Below are positions 18,701 to 25,800 of a stretch of DNA of 64,000 bases, piece after piece. Both the position numbers and the translations under genes were made by a program. The notes under the pieces are model-generated. The model did no database searches. It was not told where the DNA came from and saw nothing but the letters and a program-made list of their open reading frames with translations. Origin of the DNA: Candidatus Poribacteria bacterium (GTDB lineage Bacteria > Poribacteria > WGA-4E > WGA-3G); the NCBI GenBank assembly GCA_022826805.1, contig JAJDUH010000044.1, positions 28,862-92,861 on the forward strand. Direction: 5' to 3'. Each line of letters begins with the position of its first letter. The first letter of the stretch is position 1.

Positions 18701-18848
18701 TAGACGGAGCGGTATCGTGAACGATCCGAACCGTATAGACGATGAGACGTACATCGTGGATTTAATACGGAAGGTGATTGGTGTGAGTTTGGAGACGGTG
18801 GAGATTGTTGAAGGGTTGTCGGCGTTGGAGATTGGAGGGGAAGTGTAG
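15717..18848 (+). CDS. Helicase-less restriction-modification protein (Eco57I-class methylase; type IIG/ISP-like)
   Basis: A 1043-aa single-chain restriction-modification candidate. The N-terminus carries a PD-(D/E)xK-like nuclease pattern (IYVDGML ... GYWEAKD, near residues 65-86). An adenine methyltransferase core follows, with motif I DPFVGTGNF near residue 346 and motif IV NPPYNA near 447. The C-terminal part is a probable target-recognition region. The last 150 residues align with those of the 1599-aa type ISP enzyme at 47898-52697 (for example RRLAEIHVHYE versus AALADIHLNYE), but no helicase motifs are present. It therefore looks like a type ISP relative without a translocase, or a type IIG enzyme. 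The gene is intact, has its own promoter, and precedes a toxin-antitoxin operon. Confidence 0.85.
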   Translation: MRDIKPTHKPIKTFYTELKQYENLGATNETEIRLAFATLFQHYARQNNLTLICEKSLRTPQNTTIYVDGMLADNDFGLPRGYWEAKDLHDNLAIAVRQKFAAGYPQDNILFTTQERAILYQNGQGVMDVGIVDAEAFIRVLHAFFRYEQADIANWERAAVEFKDRVPALGQRAAILIQNEENTNSRFQKAFADFHRHCQEAINPNLSKSAVEEMLIQHLLTERIFRTVFDNPDFTRRNIIAREIENVIDALTWHAYNRSEFLRELNPFYSAIERAAATFIDFSQKQHFLNTVYEQFFQGFSVKVADTHGIVYTPQPIVDFMVKSVSHLLETEFGRSLSDSGVHLIDPFVGTGNFIVRLIQAIDKTALKPKYSDELHCNEVLLMPYYIASMNIEHEFYVATDQYQPFDNLCLVDTFDLTAERQLSMFAPENTRRVERQKQTEMFVVIGNPPYNARQMDENDANKNRKYPELDRQIQETYVQASSATNKTSLYDPYVKAILWALNRIEGEGIVAFITNHNFITGQAFDGMRKHLANACDTIYLLDLGGNIRKGHTGDSNVFDIQVGVSINLFVKTRQHGGEVGRETPKQKHLASEVRESACIFYNNETAEMPKETTFEFLEKCEHIGNVNWDRIQPDARHTWLTEGLREDFETLVPMGSKEAKAQKGEASGVIFHQFSSGVKTNRDAWAINFDRDTLTTNVQQMIEFYNAQVFKWQGIVDKSNINIDDFVEYDDAKINWSRDLKAKLRGGRIAEYDEYKMRTCLYRPFAKREIFFDRILNDVVYVFPSIFPTPESEAENQVICVNVSREKSFTCLITNCIPEHIMTGGFGSAGQYFPFYIYDEDGTNRRENITDWALVQFHEHYRDKQITKWDIFHYTYALLHHPVYRERYQVNLKRDLPHIPFAPEFWEFVEAGRRLAEIHVHYEDQPQYKLDLIETEGMSLDWRVERMRLSKDNTQIRYNDFLTLDGIPGEAFQYRLGNRSALEWVVDQYRVKTDRRSGIVNDPNRIDDETYIVDLIRKVIGVSLETVEIVEGLSALEIGGEV

Positions 18849-18869
18849 TATTTCCCTCACTGCTATTTT

Positions 18870-18898
18870 TTGACAGCTAGTTTTTTGTATGGTATAAT
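18870..18898 (+). promoter_or_regulatory. Perfect-consensus sigma70 promoter of the toxin-antitoxin operon
   Basis: TTGACA (18870-18875), exactly 17 nt, TATAAT (18893-18898): both boxes match consensus at every base. It begins 22 bp after the restriction-modification stop codon and 87 bp before the higB-like ATG. Such a strong promoter usually needs repression, as toxin-antitoxin operons have. Confidence 0.8.
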
Positions 18899-18956
18899 AT
18901 TTAGGCGAATGACCTGACATAACAGCCAAGGAGCAGGCACTCTCTGCAACTACCTA

Positions 18957-19289
18957 ATGCACATCACTGGACGAAATGTACTAAACAAATTTGCCCAGAA
19001 ACACCCGAATGACAAATCAGCACTTAATCGTTGGTATAACCTGATGCGTCAAGGTACTTTCAATTCATTTGTTGATTTGCGCAAAATTTTTCCGAATGCA
19101 GATCAGGTAAAAGTGCGTAAAGGTAGATTCAATCAAATGCCTCAAGATGAAATATGGACCGTGTTTAACATTGGTGGTAACAATGTCCGCCTTATCGCCT
19201 CTCTACAGTATGCCTCAAATGAACAGAGAGTCACGATTAATAAGATTCTAACACATGCAGAATACAATAAAGGGAGATGGAAGGAGTAA
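18957..19289 (+). CDS. higB: HigB-family toxin (RelE-superfamily mRNA interferase)
   Basis: A 110-aa HigB toxin, standard length. Family segments are visible: MHITGRNVLNKFAQKHP (N-terminal helix, compare the usual MxVISRKALREFxxKHP), SALNRWYNLMRQGTFNSF, FPNADQVK, TVFNIGGNNVRLIASL, and the C-terminal THAEYNKGRW carrying the conserved His-Glu-Tyr. These toxins cleave mRNA on the ribosome and are paired with a downstream HigA antitoxin that has a helix-turn-helix domain. Here the gene 3 bp downstream is a TPR protein instead. A purine-rich AAGGAG is 23 nt upstream of the ATG, rather far; no other in-frame start exists. Confidence 0.85.
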   Translation: MHITGRNVLNKFAQKHPNDKSALNRWYNLMRQGTFNSFVDLRKIFPNADQVKVRKGRFNQMPQDEIWTVFNIGGNNVRLIASLQYASNEQRVTINKILTHAEYNKGRWKE

Positions 19290-19292
19290 GCG

Positions 19293-20678
19293 ATGTTGAC
19301 AGATATACAAACTTTGCCTAAAGTGGCGTTACCGCTTATAGCCTTGGAAATGCCGAGTATGTCCCAATTGTTGGACAATTCTAAACTGTTACAGACGCGA
19401 AATTCACAGACTGCCGTACACCCGCGCTATCCGGAAAGCGATTATAATTGGCTCGCAGGAGTGTTAAATGAGTTAATCGAGTTTATGCGTCGTGCCGAAA
19501 ATCACAGCGTCCCTGAATTGACCGAGAACGATTATGATTGGGCTCATGCATTGTTGGTAGAGTTAGTTGGTGCGGTAGGTGAGAGTGAGACACATCCTTT
19601 GCGTCCCTTAATGGAATTTATTATTCGGCTTATTGCCAACTATGAGGACGCTTACGTTCCAGAACTGACTGAACTGTTTCCAGAGTTAGCGGAGGAAGCA
19701 CCCATAGAAACTGTAAATGAAAGTAAACAGTCCGTTTCAAATATTCCTAAACAAAACGACAGTGAACTCGCTGCGCATGCCTTTTTTTCAATTGGTTATC
19801 TGCTTGGGGAAGGCAATCTGACGAAAAAAGCTCTCGCTGCTTATGATAAGGCAATTGAATTGAAACCTGATTTTGTTGAAGCATATAACAATAGAGGTGG
19901 GGTGTTTCAAAAACTTGGCAAACATGATCAGGCGATTGTTGAGTTAGGAAAGGCAATTGGGTTAGAGCCAGATTCTGCGGAACTTCACTATAAACGCGGT
20001 TGTACAAAAGGTAGTTTCAACCAATTTAAATCCGCAATTGTTGATTTTGATAAATCCATTAACCTGAATCCGAATTATGCTGAAGCTTATTGCTGCAGAG
20101 GGTTGATGAAAAGCGGACTTGGGGAGTATAAATCTGCAATTGACGATTTTGATAAATCCATTGAATTGGAACTGAACCCAGACTTCATTGACATCTATTA
20201 CATAAAGGGAATTGTGAATGCTGAATCTAAGCAATACGAAAAGGCGATCACCGACTTTGATGAAGCGATCCGTCTCAAATCAGATCATGCAGAGGCATAC
20301 GATAATCGCGGAATAGTAAAGGGTTTGCTTAGGCGATATGAATCTGCTATCTCCGACCATACCGCAGCTATTGATATAACGCCTGATTTTGCCGAGGCTT
20401 ACGCGCATCGAGCGGGCGCAAAAGCTGGATTAGGAAACATTGATGAAGCAAGATCGGATATTCAGACTGCCTTAACATTAGCAGAACAGCAAGGTAACGT
20501 TGATTTCAAAACTCTCGTTGAAAAATGGTTACAACGACTCAATCTAGCAGCCTTAAAACAAGGAAGCCACAAGAAACCGCGTCGTGGTGGACAATGGAAG
20601 GGAAAAGTGAAAATAGCTGAGGACTTCGACGAACTCCCAGAATCCTTCATGGAATTCTTTCGTGGGGAGGACGAATGA
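19293..20678 (+). CDS. Chimeric antitoxin-like TPR protein (HigA-like N-terminus, TPRs, VapB/Phd-like C-terminal tail)
   Basis: A 461-aa protein occupying the antitoxin slot between a HigB toxin (3-bp gap, AAGGAG in the end of higB) and a VapC toxin (ATGA overlap). Residues about 47-130 contain ESDYNWLAGVLNELIEFM and ENDYDWAHALLVELV, then PLMEFIIRLIANYEDAYVPE. This pattern resembles the helical N-terminus of HigA antitoxins (E-x-EYDxxLxxVEELM ... LLxLLxxLIEDYEExHYP), partly duplicated. The XRE helix-turn-helix is missing. Residues about 161-405 are roughly seven TPR units. Residues 430-461 (WKGKVKIAEDFDELPESF) match the toxin-binding tail of Phd/VapB antitoxins (GK-I-x-I-A-D-D-F-D-E-L-P). The segment assignments are pattern-based; the TPRs are certain. 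Confidence 0.75.
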   Translation: MLTDIQTLPKVALPLIALEMPSMSQLLDNSKLLQTRNSQTAVHPRYPESDYNWLAGVLNELIEFMRRAENHSVPELTENDYDWAHALLVELVGAVGESETHPLRPLMEFIIRLIANYEDAYVPELTELFPELAEEAPIETVNESKQSVSNIPKQNDSELAAHAFFSIGYLLGEGNLTKKALAAYDKAIELKPDFVEAYNNRGGVFQKLGKHDQAIVELGKAIGLEPDSAELHYKRGCTKGSFNQFKSAIVDFDKSINLNPNYAEAYCCRGLMKSGLGEYKSAIDDFDKSIELELNPDFIDIYYIKGIVNAESKQYEKAITDFDEAIRLKSDHAEAYDNRGIVKGLLRRYESAISDHTAAIDITPDFAEAYAHRAGAKAGLGNIDEARSDIQTALTLAEQQGNVDFKTLVEKWLQRLNLAALKQGSHKKPRRGGQWKGKVKIAEDFDELPESFMEFFRGEDE

Positions 20679-21055
20679 ATCTGCTATTGGATACCCACGT
20701 CCTGCTATGGTGGCTTGATGACCCAACAACACTGTTGTCTGAACAAGCACTGACAGGCATAAGAGATTCAGATAACCAAATCATTGTCAGCGTTGTGTCA
20801 GCGTGGGAGGTTGCGATTAAAAAGGCACTGAACAAGTTAGAAGCTCCGGAAGATCTTAAGGAAATGATAGTGGATTCAGGATTTGAATTGATGCCCGTTG
20901 ATTATGAACACGCATGGCAAGTGAAAGACTTGCCACTTCACCATCGTGACCCATTCGATAGACTGTTAGTATCCCAAGCCAAAGTTGAATCTCTGACTTT
21001 TGTTACCCGTGATTCATGGTTAAAGGCATACAATGTTCCTATCTTGGAAGCCTAA
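20675..21055 (+). CDS. vapC: VapC-family PIN-domain toxin
   Basis: A 126-aa PIN ribonuclease toxin of normal length. Acidic residues of the active site are in place: LLLDTHVLLWW (Asp6), SVVSAWEVAIK (Glu45), HHRDPFDRLLVSQA (Asp95) and FVTRDSW (Asp113). VapC toxins cleave tRNA or rRNA and are neutralised by the C-terminal tail of a cognate antitoxin. The start overlaps the stop of the upstream chimeric TPR gene as ATGA, with GGGGAGG just before, so translation is coupled. No separate vapB or phd gene exists; its tail appears fused to the TPR protein. Confidence 0.92.
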   Translation: MNLLLDTHVLLWWLDDPTTLLSEQALTGIRDSDNQIIVSVVSAWEVAIKKALNKLEAPEDLKEMIVDSGFELMPVDYEHAWQVKDLPLHHRDPFDRLLVSQAKVESLTFVTRDSWLKAYNVPILEA

Positions 21056-21205
21056 TACCAACATGAGTTTGATATAAGAGTTTATGTGTAGAACTTTCTA
21101 CCTAAACATCTCCAACACCACAAATCCAGTACAAATTAGCCGAAAACCTGCCTTGACGACAGAAGGGCAGGCCAGAAGCAATCGTTAAAAGGGCATAGAT
21201 ACACA

Positions 21206-22594
21206 ATGCGAACAGAAACAGACAGTATGGGGACGCTTCAGGTCCCCGATGATCGATATTGGGGGGCACAGACTCAGCGCGCCCTCCAGAATTTTAAGAT
21301 TGGTGATGAACGCTTGCCACGTGCTGCTATATGGGCACTGGGTACTATTAAACAGGCAGTGGCGCAAGTTAATGCTGATCTCGGTCTGCTTGAACCTGAG
21401 CTTGCAGAGACAATTAGCAACGCAGCACAAGAAGTTATTGACGGGACTTTGGATGACCATTTTCCACTCCGCATCTGGCAGACAGGTAGTGGAACACAGA
21501 CGAATATGAACGTCAACGAAGTCATCTCGAATCGGGCAATTGAGATGCTGGGCGGCGAAATGGGTAGTAAGGATCCCATTCATCCGAACGACCATGTCAA
21601 CAAATCGCAATCAACGAACGACGTTTTTCCCACCGCCATCCATTTGGCAATGGTCCGACAAATTCAGGCACATCTGTTACCACGACTGACTGCGCTGAAA
21701 GAAGCGTTTGCAGAAAAGGTATCTGAGTTTGCAGAGATCGTTAAAATTGGACGAACCCATCTGATGGACGCAACGCCGCTCACACTCGGACAGGAATTCA
21801 GTGCTTACGTCCAACAACTTACTGCTGCGGAACAGCGCATTGCAGCTGTACTTCCACACCTCTGCGAACTCCCTATCGGCGGCACGGCTGTCGGGACGGG
21901 TTTGAATACGCATCCTGACTATACAGCACGCGTTGTGGCAAGGCTTTCGGAGACAACAGGGAACTCTCAACTCAAACGCGCACCGAATGCGTTTGAAGCA
22001 TTGGCATCAAGAGATGCGGTCGTGAGTGCCAGCGGTGCCTTGAAGACACTCGCTGTCGGCTTGTTTAAGATAGCAAATGACATCCGATGGCTCGCTTCGG
22101 GCCCGCGGTGCGGACTCGGTGAATTGCAGTTACCCGAGATGGAACCCGGAAGTTCTATCATGCCGGGAAAGGTGAACCCGACCCAGTGCGAAGCCGTCAC
22201 GATGGTATGCGCACAGGTTATTGGCAACGATACGACATTGGCGTTTGCTGGTGCGAATGGTGCGTTGCAATTGAATGTGTTTATGCCTGTGATTGCCTAT
22301 AACGCTTTGCAATCCATACAACTTCTCGGTGATGCGTGTGAATCGTTCCGCACGAATTGTGTTGTAGACATTGTTCCAAACACTGATATGATTGGAAGAC
22401 ATTTGTCAGAGTCTTTGATGCTTGTAACAGCATTGACTCCACATATCGGGTACGATAGGGCAGCAAAGGTAGCACAACATGCACATGAGCACGGATGCAC
22501 GCTTCGCGAGGCTTCTATTGCCTTAGGGGCCCTGACAGGCGAGGCTTTTGATGAACTTGTTGTGCCGGGGGATATGACAAAACCGAATCTTTAG
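21206..22594 (+). CDS. fumC: Class II fumarate hydratase
   Basis: A 462-aa class II (iron-independent) fumarase that interconverts fumarate and L-malate in the TCA cycle. The family signature [11 protein letters not shown] is at about residue 315, the N-terminal ERDSMG-type motif reads [12 protein letters not shown], and NDVFPTAIH and [17 protein letters not shown] form the remaining conserved regions. Length and motifs are complete. AAAGGG is about 14 nt before the ATG. It stands alone on the + strand after the toxin-antitoxin operon and converges on rpoC. Confidence 0.97.
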   Translation: MRTETDSMGTLQVPDDRYWGAQTQRALQNFKIGDERLPRAAIWALGTIKQAVAQVNADLGLLEPELAETISNAAQEVIDGTLDDHFPLRIWQTGSGTQTNMNVNEVISNRAIEMLGGEMGSKDPIHPNDHVNKSQSTNDVFPTAIHLAMVRQIQAHLLPRLTALKEAFAEKVSEFAEIVKIGRTHLMDATPLTLGQEFSAYVQQLTAAEQRIAAVLPHLCELPIGGTAVGTGLNTHPDYTARVVARLSETTGNSQLKRAPNAFEALASRDAVVSASGALKTLAVGLFKIANDIRWLASGPRCGLGELQLPEMEPGSSIMPGKVNPTQCEAVTMVCAQVIGNDTTLAFAGANGALQLNVFMPVIAYNALQSIQLLGDACESFRTNCVVDIVPNTDMIGRHLSESLMLVTALTPHIGYDRAAKVAQHAHEHGCTLREASIALGALTGEAFDELVVPGDMTKPNL

Positions 22595-22650
22595 TTGTCA
22601 GTTATCAGTACGGGTGGCTTCGAATCAGAATCAACAGTATTCATGCCTAA

Positions 22651-22683
22651 ATCAACGGTATGAAGTCCGTGTGGACTTCACCG
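22651..22683 (+). repeat. REP-like hairpin repeat, copy 1
   Basis: A 33-bp unit with head ATCAACGGTAT, a 7-bp hairpin GAAGTCC-gtgt-GGACTTC, and an ACCG tail. Three related copies occur at 28636, 44171 and 45878 (inverted). The stem differs from the others at two positions on both arms, with pairing kept. It lies in the 209-bp gap between fumC and rpoC, amid several AGTTGTCAGTTATCAGT tracts. Confidence 0.65.
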
Positions 22684-22803
22684 CCTTTCAGTTGTCAGTT
22701 ACAACGTGTGTGGCAGTGAAAAACGTTGGTAAACACCACAACGTACTTTTACTAACAACTGAAAGCGAACACAGTGAGCGTACTGATAACTGATAACTAT
22801 TAT

Positions 22804-25800
22804 TTAATCGTCATCACTGGCTTCCGCAAGTTCCGAGTCAGTAGGGTCAACATCTAAATTTCGGAAACCTGAAAACCCACTACCGACTGGAATGAGTCGT
22901 CCGAGGATAACATTTTCTTTCAATCCGTAGAGCCTATCGGTTTGTCCACTAACGGCTGCATCTGTCAGGACTTTCGTCGTCTGCTGGAAGGAAGCAGCGG
23001 AGATGAAGCTATCCGTGCTCAAGGAAGCCTTACTAATACTCTGGAGAATGGGTTCACCTGTAGCAGGCGTGCCACCTGCTCCTTCAACTTCGTTATTGAT
23101 GCGTTCAAACTCTTTGCGCTGCACCTCATCATTCGGATAGAAGTTTGTATCGCCAGGTTCGGTGATGCGGATCTTGGTCAGCATCTGCCGCACTATTGTC
23201 TCAACGTGTTTATCGTTGATAGTGCCTTCACCATAGACCTTCTGAACTTCGTCAACGAGGTATGCCCAAACCGCTTCTTCGCCTTCAACAGATACCCCCT
23301 CGATTGCGGTCCGCCCGATGCGTAAGATATCGTGCGGATTGAGGAATCCGTCAGTAAGCGAGTCCCCGGCGTCCACCCAGTCGCCTTCAGCGACGCGACG
23401 CTTTTCATCAGGGATGGGATAGAGACGGCTTTCATACCCTTCATGCTCAATGCGATAGTTGGGAACACCATTCTTGGTGCCTGCAAATCGGACGAATCCT
23501 TCGATTTCGGCAATTTCGGCGGCATCGTCGCTTTTCGGACGTCGCGCTTCAAATAACTCTGTGACACGTGGGATCCCTGCGACAATATCACTATTTGCCG
23601 TTCTTTCATGGAGTTCTGCCAGTGTCTCGCCCGCACGCAGACTATCCCCCTCTTTAATATCAAAAGAGTAGCCTGGTGGGATGACGTGTGGCACTCGAGT
23701 GCCATCGGCTGTCTCCACTTCAATACGCATCCGCAAGGAAAGTTCATCCACTTCAAATCCCGGATACTGTATCCTCGCAGTTTCGTAGTCTCCCTCTGAC
23801 AACTCATCGCCAACGGCATACCGGCAATTCGGATGATAAACCTCTATGACCGTATGGGTTACCCGCTGGTTTGCCTTATCCAAGGCACGATAGTCTTTTG
23901 AGAGAAGAATTGTGCCTGGCTCGAGCCGGGTATCTGTCTCCCGTTCGTCCGCAATGACTCGGTACACAACTTCAGTGTCAAACCCTTTGAACTTTCGATT
24001 GTACGTCCGATATTCCTGCTCAGTTAGTTCCTGACCAACTTTCAAATCCAGTTCAGGATGATGCCCACTAACGACGTGATACAGGCTCCGGACCTTCCCA
24101 GCAAGCTCAGGATCCGTCTTACGGAGTGCTTTATACTCAATTTCGGTGAGGCGTTGACCGACAGTCAAGGCAGTGGCACCGTCTTCAACGTTTACGACTT
24201 CATAATGACGGGCGACCTCCAGTCCTTTGTACTGCCGGCGCTTTGCGGTCGATTCGCGTTGTGTCAACAGTTCACCCGCCTCCAACGGACAATCTGGGTG
24301 GTTAACAACCGTGACACGATACAATCGCTCGACTTTAAAGCTACCTGTTTCAGCTTTAGTTTGAGACGTGGTAAACCCTAAGAAGTTTTCACCTAACTGC
24401 TTCGCTTCACTTTCGGTAAGCAGGTCACCAGGCTTGAGCGTGCAATCTGAATGATGTACGCGCGTTACACGGTGTCGCAGTTTTTGTGCATCAAAACCTG
24501 TAAACCGCTTGTGCGCGCGGAGCAATGCGTCCTTAGTTAGCTCTTCTTCAACTTTAAGTGGGCATTCGGAATGATAGACCTGTGTTACGTAATACCGTTC
24601 TGACTCTTGCCTCTCAACTTTAAATGCACGTTCAAGTTGCTTGTACTGTGTGCGCGCTTCCGTGAATTCACGCTCCGTTAACATCTGCCCAACTGTAAGT
24701 GGTGGAATATCCGAAGTTGCCCCTTCATCTGACAAAGCAGTCTGTTTAAGAAGTGCAGGCGCGTCGGCTATCTCCTCCGTCATAACGTAGACCGGCTTTG
24801 CATCTACCTCAAACGGCGTCAACCATGGCATGATATCTTCCGTAGGCACCTCATCTCCCACCTTAAATGGAAAGGCTTTGTTTGTCTTCTCGGTTACACG
24901 ATAAACCCGCTTGAAGCTATCATCGCCTTCTTTACCACCAAGGGAGGCGTCAACCGTACCTGTCTCAGAAAGACTTTCAGCGGCAAGACGGGCATCCGTT
25001 TCTGAATCCAAATAGTGCCACTCTCCATCAAACCCTTGTCGAATTTCTGTCTTCAACTTTTCCACATCATCTGCAGTAAGCAGATCACCAGCATTCAACG
25101 AAACATCGGGATGGTGCACATTTGTTACACGGTAGTGTAGTTTAGCGAAACGCTGGAAGCCGTACGTCTCTTGCGCCCTCGCGTACTCTGCCTGGGACAA
25201 GCGATCAGCTACCTTCAAGTCACAGGTATTATCGAAGACGGCAGTAACTTCGTACTGCCACGCTTTGGTATTAAAACCTTTATAGCGCTCTGTGTTTTCG
25301 ATGTACTGCTTCTCGCTGAGAAGTTCACCTTCACGCAATTGGCAATCGGGATGATTGATCTGCAGGACTTTATAGGCAGGTCCATCAAAGTTCATGCGGT
25401 TTTCAATGGCTATCCAGAGCTCACCTTCTTTTCTTACTGTGCGGTCAGGTTGGAAATCAAGGAAACGAACCGTCCCTTTTTCCTTGGAGAGGATTCGCCG
25501 CTGACGGGCTTCGGAAACGTCTTCAACAGCACCACCAGTGTGGAACGTCCGCATCGTAAGTTGTGTGCCGGGTTCCCCGATAGATTGGGCGGCGATGATA
25601 CCGACTGCTTCACCAACATTGACGAGGCTATTGGTTGTGAGATCGTTGCCGTAGCACTTGGCACAGACACCTTCTTCAGCTTCGCAAGTCAGGACGGAAC
25701 GGACCTTCACCACTTTTACGCCAAGTTTGTCAATCCGATCTGCCATTTGGATGGATATGACAGCATCAGCAGGAACAAGTACGTCCCCAGTCTCTGGGTG

